Source: Nonomuraea sp. NBC_00507 (GTDB lineage Bacteria; Actinomycetota; Actinomycetes; Streptosporangiales; Streptosporangiaceae). Taken from it: a stretch of DNA of 64,000 nucleotides. Both the position numbers and the translations under genes were made by a program. Below the pieces are notes generated by a model that searched no databases, was not told the origin of the DNA, and saw only the letters and a list, made by a program, of their open reading frames with translations. Each line of letters opens with the position of its first letter. The first letter of the stretch is position 1. The stretch spans positions 6,510,001 through 6,574,000 of the forward strand of contig NZ_CP107853.1 of assembly GCF_036013525.1 (NCBI RefSeq), read 5' to 3'. This document shows, piece after piece, positions 1 to 8,027 of this stretch.

Positions 1-86
1 TCCGCCCCCGCCACACCCAGGACCTTGGTGACCTGCGCCAGCGAACCCGGCCTGTCGGGCAGTGCGATGCGCACGCGAAGAAGCAT
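1..86 (-). CDS. ACT-domain protein, N-terminal fragment (runs off the window)
   Basis: The first 28 codons of a leftward gene are visible; the rest lies outside the window. ATG at 86 is preceded by a G-rich stretch that can act as ribosome binding site. The translation begins MLLRVRIALPDRPGSLAQVT, which is the first strand and ligand-loop motif (DRPGSL) of an ACT domain, a small regulatory fold that binds amino acids. Many actinomycetes carry stand-alone ACT proteins starting this way, but full domain content cannot be judged here. It diverges from the dihydrouridine synthase gene, with about 83 bases between the two starts. Confidence 0.7.
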   Translation of the reverse strand, partial: MLLRVRIALPDRPGSLAQVTKVLGVAGA

Positions 87-169
87 CCATCCCCCATCCA
101 CCGAAGATGCTGCTTCTCACCCTATCCGCGAATACCGCTCGCGACCTGACCTGCGCTACAACTGACGGA

Positions 170-1279
170 GTGAAGATTGGGCCGATTGGGGTTTGGCCGC
201 CGGTGGTGCTGGCGCCGATGGCGGGCATCACGAACGCGCCGTTCCGGGTGTTGTGCCGGCAGCAGGGCGCCGGGCTGTTCGTGTGCGAGATGATCACGAC
301 GCGTGCGCTGGTGGAGCGCAATCCCAAGACGCTCAGGATGATCAGGTTCGCCGAGTCGGAGCAGCCCAGGAGCATCCAGCTCTACGGGGTGGATCCGGGT
401 GTCGTGGGGCGGGCGGTCAGGATGATCGCCGAGGAGGACCTGGCCGATCACATCGATCTCAACTTCGGGTGCCCGGTACCCAAGGTGACCAGGCGCGGGG
501 GAGGGTCCGCGCTGCCGTACAAGAGGAATCTGCTGCGGCGGATCCTGCGGGAGGCGGTCGCCAACGCCGGAGCGCTTCCCGTGACGATGAAGATGCGCAA
601 GGGGATCGACGACGATCACCTGACGTATCTGGACGCGGGGCGCATCGCGGCGGAGGAGGGCGTCGCGGCGGTCGCGCTGCACGCCCGTACGGCCAGGCAG
701 CACTACGGCGGCGTTGCCGACTGGGAGGCCGTCGCCCGGCTGAAGGAGGCCGTGCCGGAGATCCCCGTGCTGGGCAACGGCGACATCTGGTGCGCCGACG
801 ACGCGCTGAGGATGGTGGCGCGGACGGGGTGCGACGGCGTGGTGGTCGGGCGCGGCTGCCTGGGGCGGCCGTGGTTGTTCAAGGACCTGGACAACGCGTT
901 CAACGGCAGCCCCGAGCGGGCTCGGCCGACGCTCGGCGAGGTTGCCGAGATGATGGCCAGGCACGCCGAAGGGCTGGCCGAGTGTTTCGACATTGAGCGG
1001 TACGCGGTGGCCGACTTCCGTAAGCACGTCGGCTGGTATCTGAAGGGGTTCATGGTCGGCAGCGAGCTCCGGCGGGAGCTGGCCACGGCCGAGTCGCTCG
1101 ACGGGCTGCGCGAGGGGCTGGCGAAGCTCGAGCACGACCAGCCGTGGCCGGCCAACACCGACACGCCGCGGGGCAAGTCGGGTGAGCGGTCCAAGGTGCT
1201 TCTTCCCGACGGGTGGCTGGACGATCCGTGGGACTGTGTGGTGCCCGAGGACGCCGAGTCGGACATTTCCGGAGGCTAG
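170..1279 (+). CDS. dus: tRNA-dihydrouridine synthase (DusB-like)
   Basis: FMN- and NADPH-dependent enzyme that reduces uridine to dihydrouridine in tRNA D-loops; cytosolic. The protein shows the family start APMAGITNAPFR, the catalytic-cysteine segment LNFGCPVPKV, the lysine-containing MKMRKG strand and the phosphate-binding GNGDI and GVVVGRGCLGRPW segments of the TIM barrel. About 369 residues from the GTG at 170 matches DusB length. An upstream GTG at 62 would add 36 residues with no family character, so it was not chosen. The stop overlaps tail-to-tail with the stop of the leftward PhyH gene (bases 1276-1279). Confidence 0.93.
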   Translation: MKIGPIGVWPPVVLAPMAGITNAPFRVLCRQQGAGLFVCEMITTRALVERNPKTLRMIRFAESEQPRSIQLYGVDPGVVGRAVRMIAEEDLADHIDLNFGCPVPKVTRRGGGSALPYKRNLLRRILREAVANAGALPVTMKMRKGIDDDHLTYLDAGRIAAEEGVAAVALHARTARQHYGGVADWEAVARLKEAVPEIPVLGNGDIWCADDALRMVARTGCDGVVVGRGCLGRPWLFKDLDNAFNGSPERARPTLGEVAEMMARHAEGLAECFDIERYAVADFRKHVGWYLKGFMVGSELRRELATAESLDGLREGLAKLEHDQPWPANTDTPRGKSGERSKVLLPDGWLDDPWDCVVPEDAESDISGG

Positions 1280-2064
1280 TGGGGGCCGGCGGCCTCCGTG
1301 CCGCAGGGGCCGCCGCCCACGGCCTGCTCCAACTGGATGCGCTCGCCTGACATGGTGAGCGTCGGGTAGTACTCGGCGATGCGCTCCGCCGAGCGGCCGG
1401 CGTAGTGGCAGATGAAGCTGCGCCTGAAGCGGTCGGTCGTGCTGTTCGGCTCCGAGCCGTGGACCAGGCTGCCGTTGAAGAACAACACGTCCCCGGGATC
1501 CATGTCGACCGGCACCTTCTTCAGGCCGGGTGGCGGCGGCACGTACTCCCTGGTGAACGAGACGCCCTGGTCGGCTTCCTCCGGGCAGAACAGGTCCATC
1601 AGGTGCGTGCCGGGCACGACCTCCAGGCCGCCGTTCGCCCGGTCGACCCGGTCGAGCGCCACCCACGCGGCCACGCAGGTGCCCGGCTCGACGCGGAGGT
1701 AGAAGTTGTCCTGGTGCAGCGCCTGCCCTCTCGCGCCCGGCGGCTTGAAGTAGAACATGCTCTGGGCTGCTATCGGCTCCTCGCCGAGCAGGTCGCGGAG
1801 TATCGCGGCGATGCGGGTGTCGAGCAAGTAGCGAAGGGCCAGGTCGTTGACCTCGTGGGGGTGCATGATGCGCGGGTATTCGCGCAGGATGTCGTATGGC
1901 CGGCCGGGCTCCTGCGGCTGGGGCGAGAAATGACCGGGGATGGGGCCTCCGGCGTGGATCGCCATGAACTCCTCGCGCAGCTCGGCCACCTCTTCGGGGG
2001 CGAGCAGGCCAGGCACCAGCATGTATCCCTGCTCGTGGAAATCGTCGATCCTCATGTATTTCAC
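1276..2064 (-). CDS. Phytanoyl-CoA dioxygenase (PhyH) family protein
   Basis: Predicted non-haem Fe(II)/2-oxoglutarate dioxygenase of 262 residues. The iron-binding triad is visible as H117-x-D119 (ALHQDNFYLR) and H202 (SLVHGSEPNS), followed by R214/R215, a likely 2-oxoglutarate carboxylate ligand. The middle part (GLEVVPGTHLMDL) is typical of bacterial PhyH enzymes that hydroxylate small molecules rather than phytanoyl-CoA. The start is GTG at 2064 or ATG at 2055 (fourth codon). It diverges from an AraC regulator with only 26 bases between, so that regulator probably controls it. The substrate is not deducible. Confidence 0.85.
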   Translation of the reverse strand: MKYMRIDDFHEQGYMLVPGLLAPEEVAELREEFMAIHAGGPIPGHFSPQPQEPGRPYDILREYPRIMHPHEVNDLALRYLLDTRIAAILRDLLGEEPIAAQSMFYFKPPGARGQALHQDNFYLRVEPGTCVAAWVALDRVDRANGGLEVVPGTHLMDLFCPEEADQGVSFTREYVPPPPGLKKVPVDMDPGDVLFFNGSLVHGSEPNSTTDRFRRSFICHYAGRSAERIAEYYPTLTMSGERIQLEQAVGGGPCGTEAAGPH

Positions 2065-2090
2065 GCTAAGGACTCGGATCGGGTAACGGT

Positions 2091-3059
2091 ATGCCTGTGA
2101 TTGCTGAGGACTTGTCCGTTCCTGCTGCCGAGCTGATGATCGTGGGCCACTACGACAAGCTCCCGGGGTATGGGACGCGGCGGCCCGCGGGGTCGCCCAG
2201 CTGGCTGCTGATGTGGACGCAGACGGGCGCGGGGCTGGTCACGCAGGGCGGTGCGGCGTTCGAGGTGCGGGCGGGGGATCTGGTGGTGCTGGGGTCCGGC
2301 GTGGCGCAGCACTACAGGGTGGCGCCCGGGGCGTCGCGGTGGCGGTTCTGGTGGGTGCACTTCCAGCCGCGCGCGTCGTGGGCGGCCTGGCTGGGGCCGT
2401 ACGGGCGGGGCGGCGGGTGTCACGTCGTCCCGCGGGTGCCGGAAGGGCTGCACGAGCGCATCGACCTGGCGTTCGGGCGGGCGCTCCGGGACGCCAGATG
2501 GGTGCCGCCGACCCCGTCCCGCGCCCTGCTCGACAGGACTGCCGACCAGGCCGTCACCGTGACAGGACTCGGGCATGGCGCCGAGCAGGCGCTGGGGCGT
2601 GGTGGCGAGCCGGTGCCTGCGGTCGTCGTGGGCGGGCCGGCGCGGGAGCTGGTGCTGGGCGCCGTCGAGGAGGCACTGGTGCTGGCCACTGCCGCCGCCC
2701 GTCCTGAGGGGGCGAGGCAGTCCGACGAAGGCGACGAACGGGTGCGGCGCGTCCTGGCGATCATCGCCGCCGAACCGGGCGCCCCGCACTCGGTCGCCTC
2801 GCTCGCCCGCGCGGTCGCGCTCTCGCCCTCCCGGCTGGCCCACCTGTTCACGGCCCAGACCGGCCGCACCCCGATGCAGGCCGTCCGGCAGGCGCGGGTA
2901 CGGCACGCGGCCGGGCTGCTGGAGGTGACCGACCTGGACGTCGGGCAGGTGGCGGCGGCGTCCGGGTTCGTCAGCCCGTTCCACTTCAGCCGCGCCTTCA
3001 AACGCGAGTACGGTCTCCCGCCCCGCGACTACCGCGCCCGCCTCCGGCCTCAACCCTGA
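2091..3059 (+). CDS. AraC family transcriptional regulator
   Basis: A 322-residue regulator with an N-terminal cupin-type sensor domain (residues about 20-110; GAAFEVRAGDLVVLGSGVAQ) and a C-terminal double helix-turn-helix of AraC type (about 215-315). The second HTH carries the family signature VAAASGFVSPFHFSRAFKREYGLPPRDYR. The sensor half resembles sugar-responsive members. It is transcribed away from the PhyH dioxygenase with starts 26 bases apart, so both promoters must overlap, which suggests autoregulation and control of the dioxygenase. Confidence 0.9.
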   Translation: MPVIAEDLSVPAAELMIVGHYDKLPGYGTRRPAGSPSWLLMWTQTGAGLVTQGGAAFEVRAGDLVVLGSGVAQHYRVAPGASRWRFWWVHFQPRASWAAWLGPYGRGGGCHVVPRVPEGLHERIDLAFGRALRDARWVPPTPSRALLDRTADQAVTVTGLGHGAEQALGRGGEPVPAVVVGGPARELVLGAVEEALVLATAAARPEGARQSDEGDERVRRVLAIIAAEPGAPHSVASLARAVALSPSRLAHLFTAQTGRTPMQAVRQARVRHAAGLLEVTDLDVGQVAAASGFVSPFHFSRAFKREYGLPPRDYRARLRPQP

Positions 3060-3125
3060 TTCAGGCCCAACGCACCGTCGCATTGTGCTAGCGATATGCG
3101 AAAGCATCGTGTCGTGGCAGGGATC

Positions 3126-3383
3126 GTGTATATCCGCGACATGAACGAGGACATCGTCGACGAGCTCAAGCAGCAGGCCGCCGAGGCGCGCATGTCGCTG
3201 TCCGCCTACGCGGGCAAGTTGCTCACCGAGAGCGTGGCGCTGCGCCGCAAGGGCAGTTCCGGCATGGCCGCCAAGCTTCGGCAGCGGGCCGCGGGCAGAC
3301 GCGCTCGAGGTGCGGTGACGCCTTCCCGCGAGGACATCTTGGACGTCGTCCACTCCCAGCGGGAGGGACTCGATCACGAGTGA
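3126..3383 (+). CDS. VapB/FitA-like ribbon-helix-helix antitoxin
   Basis: Small DNA-binding antitoxin of about 85 residues. The start of the domain, VYIRDMNEDIVDELKQQAAE followed by ARMSLSAYAGKLL, matches the ribbon-helix-helix fold of VapB antitoxins that pair with PIN toxins; the C-terminal tail (REDILDVVHSQREGLDHE) would be the toxin-neutralising part. GTG at 3126, after AGGGA, is preferred over the ATG at 3096 because family members start right at the first beta strand. The stop codon overlaps the start of the toxin remnant by four bases (GTGA), the usual toxin-antitoxin arrangement. The antitoxin looks intact although its partner is destroyed. Confidence 0.75.
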   Translation: MYIRDMNEDIVDELKQQAAEARMSLSAYAGKLLTESVALRRKGSSGMAAKLRQRAAGRRARGAVTPSREDILDVVHSQREGLDHE

Positions 3384-3566
3384 TCGTAGACAACTCGCTG
3401 CTGGAAGCACTCACCGCCAGCGAACCGCACGAGGATCTGCTCTCCGTCATGGACCGCACAAGCACTGGACATGCCGCTGGCCACCTGCGATGCGCAGCAG
3501 CTCCCGGCGCATGGAGGCTCGCGGAGACTGCACAACGCCCAGGTGCTGGTGCTGCCGCAGACCTGA
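3380..3566 (+). pseudogene. VapC PIN-domain toxin remnant (internal deletion and frameshift)
   Basis: The GTG at 3380 opens a typical VapC N-terminus (VIVDNSLLEALTASEPHEDL, with the first PIN aspartate in IVDNS). After about 27 codons the frame leaves the family pattern. From 3462, in the +1 frame, the sequence reads ALDMPLATCDAQQLPAHGG and continues to the TGA at 3564, which is the C-terminal PIN motif (PLATCDA). A normal VapC is about 130 residues; here the central 60-70 residues with the other acidic active-site residues are missing and the two ends are out of frame. It cannot make an active ribonuclease. Confidence 0.75.
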
Positions 3567-3638
3567 GCTGACCCCGAGCCCAGCCCGAGGTCGTGGCCTG
3601 TGCCGCGAGCTGGGGCTTCTTGTGTTCCTGTGAGGCAG

Positions 3639-4793
3639 TTAGCGGGTGAGGGGGAGGGGGCCCTTGTCGGGGGTGAAGAGCTGGTCGTCCAGGTGGTCCA
3701 CGGCGTAGTCGATGGCGCCGACCACCACGCACTCGTCGCCCAGCGTGGACGCCCGTACCTCCGGCATGCGCATGCACACCCGCTCCAGCCGGTCCCGAAG
3801 ACGATCGAGCAGCACGTCGGACGACCGTGAGAACCCGCCGCCCAGCACCACCATCTGCGGGTCCAGGATGAGGACCATCGCGCCCGTCCCCACCGCGAGG
3901 TCGTCGACGTACCGTTCGACGGCCTCGATGGCGACCGGGTCGCCGTTCCTGGCGGCGGCCAGGGTGTAGCCGGCGGCGTCCTCAGGTGGTGTTCCTTCGG
4001 GTACGCACGCGCAGGTGTTCAGGTGCTCGGGCGCGTCGAACCAGCGGGCCTCGGGCAGCATGGAGATCTCGCCGGCGGCCGCGCCGAAGCCCCTGTGCAC
4101 CTTTCCGCCGATGATCAGCCCGGCGCCCATACGCCGGCCGACGTGCAGGAACACCACGTCCCTGGCTCCCCGGGCGACGCCGCGGCGGGCTTCGGCCATG
4201 GCGGCCAGGCGGCTGTCGTTCTCGATGAGCACCTGGCAGGGGAACATCTCGCGCAGCTTGCCCGCCAGGTCCAGGTCACGCCAGGCGGGCACGGCGGCCG
4301 AATAGATCACGCGCCCCTCGACGTCGATCACGCCGATCGTGCCGACCGCGATGCTCCACAGGTCCGCGACCGTCGTACGGCTGAGCGCCAGACACCCGCT
4401 GACCGCTCGGTCGATCGCGGCCAGCCGCTCGTCGAGCGGGGCGTCGGGCAGCACCGGCTGCCGGGTCTCGGCGAGGATCTCGCCGTCGAGGTCGGACAGG
4501 GCGGCGCGGATGTTGTGACCTCCTATGTCGACGCCGACCAGGTAGCCGCTGTCGGCGCGGAAGCGGTAGCGGCGGGCGGGACGGCCCATCGTGCCCGGGC
4601 TCGGTGGCACCTCCTCCACCCAGCCCAGGGACATGAGCTCGTCCGTGACCTCTTTCATGGACGGCCGCGACAGGCCGGTGCGTTCGGCGAGCGCGGACAG
4701 GGTGAGCGGCCCCGCCCTGCGTAGTGCCCGGATGGCGGTCAGCGAGTTGAGCTGCCGCAGCCGTGACAGGTCGCCGCCGCGTAGATCCGCCAT
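3639..4793 (-). CDS. ROK family transcriptional repressor
   Basis: A 384-residue NagC/XylR-type regulator. Residues about 10-70 form a winged HTH (LTLSALAERTGLSRPSMKEVTDEL). The rest is the ROK sugar-kinase fold, with the phosphate-loop-like GVDIGGHNIRAA (about 91-102) and GRRMGAGLIIGGKVHRGFGAAAGE in the C-terminal lobe. The zinc-motif region has cysteines (LNTCACVPEG) but is shorter than in true kinases, so it probably binds a sugar effector without kinase activity. ATG at 4793 is preceded by AAGGA. It is divergent from the GH36/ABC/GH27/GH20 operon, which it probably represses in the absence of the sugar. Confidence 0.9.
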   Translation of the reverse strand: MADLRGGDLSRLRQLNSLTAIRALRRAGPLTLSALAERTGLSRPSMKEVTDELMSLGWVEEVPPSPGTMGRPARRYRFRADSGYLVGVDIGGHNIRAALSDLDGEILAETRQPVLPDAPLDERLAAIDRAVSGCLALSRTTVADLWSIAVGTIGVIDVEGRVIYSAAVPAWRDLDLAGKLREMFPCQVLIENDSRLAAMAEARRGVARGARDVVFLHVGRRMGAGLIIGGKVHRGFGAAAGEISMLPEARWFDAPEHLNTCACVPEGTPPEDAAGYTLAAARNGDPVAIEAVERYVDDLAVGTGAMVLILDPQMVVLGGGFSRSSDVLLDRLRDRLERVCMRMPEVRASTLGDECVVVGAIDYAVDHLDDQLFTPDKGPLPLTR

Positions 4794-4808
4794 CCGCCGT
4801 CCTTAATG

Positions 4809-4827
4809 TAGTTCTCCTCTGTAACTA
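4809..4827. promoter_or_regulatory. Candidate ROK operator (short inverted repeat)
   Basis: TAGTT, nine bases, then AACTA, in an AT-richer patch just upstream of the ROK repressor start and on the side facing the glycan-use operon. ROK proteins often bind AT-rich dyads in such positions. The arms are only five bases, so the call is tentative. Confidence 0.3.
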
Positions 4828-4956
4828 GAGATTATGCCAGTGTTCGACCTGTGTGCACGTTCTCCCATATCTCCGGAGAAATCGGCCGTTGACCCTCTCC
4901 TGAGCTCAGTGCTACTAATGAAGGGCTCCTACGTAAGTTGAGAGGAATGAGGTCTG

Positions 4957-6261
4957 ATGTCGTTCGCGGACATCGGCGAGATCACGTGCGTCCCCGGCCG
5001 GGCGCGGGTGTTCGAGCACGGCTGGCAGTCGTGGAGCCCCACGGGCGCCTACGGCCTGGACGACGCCCCGCCTCGGCCCGCCGGCGAGACGATCCAGGTC
5101 CTCTGCTACCGCCCCGAGACCCCGGTCCCCGAGGGGGTGTTCCAGGGGGAGGGCTTGCTGGCGGTCGAGCCGGGGGACGGTTCCGTGGAGCTCTGGTCCG
5201 CGCCGGGCCCGTCCCAGGTGCCGTCGATCAGGGCGCGAGTGGCGGAGCCCGGTCGGCTGGTGATCTCCGCCGACGGTCCGGTACGCCACCACCGCGCCGA
5301 GGGCGGCCTGGCCCAAGCGCTGCGCGACTGGGCGGACACCATGGCGGAGCCCAGGACGTTCCCCGCGGTCCCGCCCATGTGGTGCACCTGGTACGGCTAC
5401 TGGGACAAGGTCACCGACGCCGACGTCATCGAGAACCTGGAGCTCGCCTCCCGGCACGGGCTGCCCGCCGACATGTTCCTCATCGACGACGGGTACGAGG
5501 CCGAGATCGGCGACTGGCTGGAAGGACGGCCCGGGTTCGGATCGCTGGAGCGGGCCGTGGACGCCGTCACGGCCACAGGCCGGCGGGCCGGGATCTGGAC
5601 CGCGCCGTTCCTGGTCGGCCACCGGAGCCGGGTCTTCCGCGAGCACCCCGAGTGGCTGGTCGACGGGGCCTACGCCGGCCGTATGTGGAACCAGGACCTG
5701 GCCGTGCTCGACGTCACCCACCCGGGAGCGGCCGAGCACCTGGTGACCGTCTTCCGCACGTTCCGCGCCATGGGGATCACCCACTTCAAGCTCGACTACC
5801 TGTACGCGGGGGCGCTGGCAGGCGAGCGGCACGACGACCTGGACCCGATCGCCGCGTACCGGCGCGGGCTGGAGCTGATCCGCGAAGGCGGCGGCGCCGA
5901 GGCCACCTTGCACGGGTGTGGCGCGCCGATGCTGCCCAGCATCGGGCTGGTCGACATCATGCGGGTCAGCCCGGACATCGCGCCGACCCTGCTGCCCAGG
6001 TCCGGGGACATCAGCCAGCCGTCGCAGCTCGGGGCCCGGCTCACGGGGGCCGCCAGGGAGTTCCTGCACGCCCGGTGGTGGGTGAACGATCCCGACTGCA
6101 TCATCCTGCGGCCCGAGGTCGAGAACAGGGAGCAATGGGCGGCGCACATCGCCGGGACGGGCGGGCTGCGCGGGGCGAGCGACCCGATCGCGGCGCTGGA
6201 CGAGTGGGGCCTGGAGACGACCCGCCGCCTGATGGTCCCGACCGCCACGGACCCGTCGTGA
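4957..6261 (+). CDS. Alpha-galactosidase-like glycoside hydrolase, GH36
   Basis: Retaining glycosidase that probably removes terminal alpha-galactose or alpha-GalNAc. The 434-residue protein keeps the N-terminal HGWQSWSPTG motif (21-30), FLIDDGY (174-180), the nucleophile strand HFKLDYL (D280) and RVSPD (D340), the likely acid/base. It has no signal peptide, so it acts on imported sugar in the cytosol. It is shorter than the 700-residue fungal/plant-type GH36 and closer to compact bacterial forms. ATG at 4957 follows a GAGGAATGAGG ribosome site. Its stop overlaps the GTG of the next gene (GTGA), so it is coupled to the importer. Confidence 0.88.
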   Translation: MSFADIGEITCVPGRARVFEHGWQSWSPTGAYGLDDAPPRPAGETIQVLCYRPETPVPEGVFQGEGLLAVEPGDGSVELWSAPGPSQVPSIRARVAEPGRLVISADGPVRHHRAEGGLAQALRDWADTMAEPRTFPAVPPMWCTWYGYWDKVTDADVIENLELASRHGLPADMFLIDDGYEAEIGDWLEGRPGFGSLERAVDAVTATGRRAGIWTAPFLVGHRSRVFREHPEWLVDGAYAGRMWNQDLAVLDVTHPGAAEHLVTVFRTFRAMGITHFKLDYLYAGALAGERHDDLDPIAAYRRGLELIREGGGAEATLHGCGAPMLPSIGLVDIMRVSPDIAPTLLPRSGDISQPSQLGARLTGAAREFLHARWWVNDPDCIILRPEVENREQWAAHIAGTGGLRGASDPIAALDEWGLETTRRLMVPTATDPS

Positions 6262-7196
6262 CCGGCCGAGCCGCCGGCGCCCGCCTCCCGTTGCGGGCCG
6301 TGCGTGGCCGAGCGGGCGGAAGGCGATGGGGGAGCGGGTGGCACGCCTACCTCTTCATCGCGCCGAGCCTCTTGGGCGTCCTGGCGTTCCTGCTGCTCCC
6401 CATGGTGATCGTCCTCGTCCTGAGCCTGTTCGACTGGGAGTTGCTGTCCGCTCCCGAGTTCGTCGGCCTGGACAACTACCACCGCCTGGCCGCCGACGGC
6501 GAGACCTGGCACTCGCTCGGGGTCACGGCCGGCTACGTCCTGCTCTGCATCCCGCTCCAGACCGTCCTCGCCCTGGCCCTGGCCATGCTGCTCAACCAGC
6601 GTATGAAAGGCGTCAGGTTATATCGGTCGCTCTTCGTCATCCCGTGGATGGCCACGCCCATCGTCCTCGCCCTCATCTGGAACTGGATCTTCGACCCGCG
6701 TGACGGCGCGCTCAACAGCGCCCTGGCCCTCGTCGGCATCACCGGCCCCGACTGGCTGTCCGATCCGGACTGGGCGCTACCCGCCGTCGCCCTGGTCAGC
6801 GTCTGGCAGCACACCGGCTACAACATGCTCTTCTTCCTCGCCGGGCTGCAGGGCATCCCGCAAGAGCTGCGCGACGCGGCCGCCACCGACGGCGCCACCG
6901 CTGCGCAGCGGTTCTGGCGGGTGACGCTGCCGCTGCTCAACCCCACGATGTTCTTCGTCACGGTGACCAACCTCATCGGCGCCTTCCAGGTGTTCGACAC
7001 GGTGTACGCGATGACGGACGGCGGGCCGAGCGGCAGCACCGAGGTGCTGAACTTCCGGATCTTCCAGACCGCGTTCAAGGAGTTCGACTTCGGCTACGCG
7101 GCCACGCTGTCCGCCCTGCTGTTCGCCGTCATCCTCCTGGTGACGCTGGCGCAGGTCAGGTTCTTCGGCAAACGCACCACCTACGACCTGAGCTGA
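6258..7196 (+). CDS. ABC sugar importer permease (MalF/UgpA type)
   Basis: Inner-membrane subunit of a carbohydrate ABC importer, 312 residues with six predicted helices. The EAA loop is seen as QELRDAAATDGATAAQRFWRVTLP, where it contacts the ATPase. The GTG at 6258 overlaps the GH36 stop. No ATPase is encoded in the operon, so a shared MsiK-type ATPase elsewhere in the genome is likely, as is common in actinomycetes. It is followed after 7 bases by the second permease. Confidence 0.92.
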   Translation: MTGRAAGARLPLRAVRGRAGGRRWGSGWHAYLFIAPSLLGVLAFLLLPMVIVLVLSLFDWELLSAPEFVGLDNYHRLAADGETWHSLGVTAGYVLLCIPLQTVLALALAMLLNQRMKGVRLYRSLFVIPWMATPIVLALIWNWIFDPRDGALNSALALVGITGPDWLSDPDWALPAVALVSVWQHTGYNMLFFLAGLQGIPQELRDAAATDGATAAQRFWRVTLPLLNPTMFFVTVTNLIGAFQVFDTVYAMTDGGPSGSTEVLNFRIFQTAFKEFDFGYAATLSALLFAVILLVTLAQVRFFGKRTTYDLS

Positions 7197-7203
7197 GTGA
7201 CCC

Positions 7204-8013
7204 ATGCCCAAGCGAATCCTGCTGTACGCCGCGCTCGTGGCCGGCGCCTTCATCTCGGTCTTCCCGTACCTGCTGGTGGTGCTGACCGCACTCAAGACGC
7301 AGGCGCAGCTGAGCTCCACCCCGCCCTGGCTGCCCGGGCTGCCGCCGACCACGGACAACCTGGCCAAGATGCTCGGTGGGGACTTCCCCCGCTATGTGCT
7401 CAACACGGCCGTGATGACGGCGCTGCTCACGGCGGGGCAGCTGGTGTTCACGACGTTCGCCGCGTACGCGTTCGCCCGGCTGCGGTTCAAGGGCAGGGAC
7501 GTCCTGTTCTGGCTGTACGTGGCCACGATGATGGTGCCGAGCGCCGTCACCATGATCCCGCTGTTCCTCATCATGCGGGAGCTGGACCTGGTCAACACCT
7601 GGTACGGCCTGCTCGCCCCGTACATCCTCGGCACCCCGTACGGGATCTTCCTCATGCGGCAGTTCTTCAAGAGCCTGCCCGCGGGGCTGGAGGAGGCGGC
7701 CAGGATCGACGGGGCGGGACCGATGACGATCCTGCTCCGCGTCCTGCTGCCGCTCTGCCGGCCTGCGCTCGGCACGCTGGCGATCATCACGGTGATCTCG
7801 TCCTGGAACAGTTTCCTCTGGCCGCTGATCATCACGAGCGGTGACGACACCAGGGTGATCACTGTCGCGATCGCCACGCTCAAGGACGGCATCGGCGTCG
7901 ACTACCACCTCATGATGGCCGGCAGCCTGATCGCGCTGGCGCCGATGGTGGCCGTCTTCATCTTCTTCCAGAAGCACATCGTCCGGTCTGTGGTCCTCAC
8001 AGGCCTCAAGTAA
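7204..8013 (+). CDS. ABC sugar importer permease (MalG/UgpE type)
   Basis: Second membrane subunit of the same importer, 269 residues. N-terminal hydrophobic helix at residues 6-28 and a clear EAA motif (GLEEAARIDGAGPMTILLRVLLP) before the last two helices. It follows the first permease by 7 bases and is followed by the binding protein after 14 bases that contain a GAAGAGG ribosome site. It ends in a cytoplasmic lysine as many MalG homologues do. Confidence 0.92.
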   Translation: MPKRILLYAALVAGAFISVFPYLLVVLTALKTQAQLSSTPPWLPGLPPTTDNLAKMLGGDFPRYVLNTAVMTALLTAGQLVFTTFAAYAFARLRFKGRDVLFWLYVATMMVPSAVTMIPLFLIMRELDLVNTWYGLLAPYILGTPYGIFLMRQFFKSLPAGLEEAARIDGAGPMTILLRVLLPLCRPALGTLAIITVISSWNSFLWPLIITSGDDTRVITVAIATLKDGIGVDYHLMMAGSLIALAPMVAVFIFFQKHIVRSVVLTGLK

Positions 8014-8027
8014 GAAGAGGTCAGCGA

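Noticed and set aside
122..1666. Long minus-strand open frame opposite the dihydrouridine synthase
   Set aside because: Low-complexity Arg/Pro/His-rich translation, typical of antisense frames in high-GC coding DNA. The plus-strand frame has clear Dus motifs.
3639..4793. ROK protein considered as a glucokinase
   Set aside because: An N-terminal winged HTH is present and the zinc/catalytic region is shortened, which fits a regulator.
4938..6257. Long open frame running in from 4938 into the first permease
   Set aside because: The Arg/Gly/Pro-rich translation has no family similarity and lies over the GH36 gene in another frame. The permease starts at the GTG at 6258.
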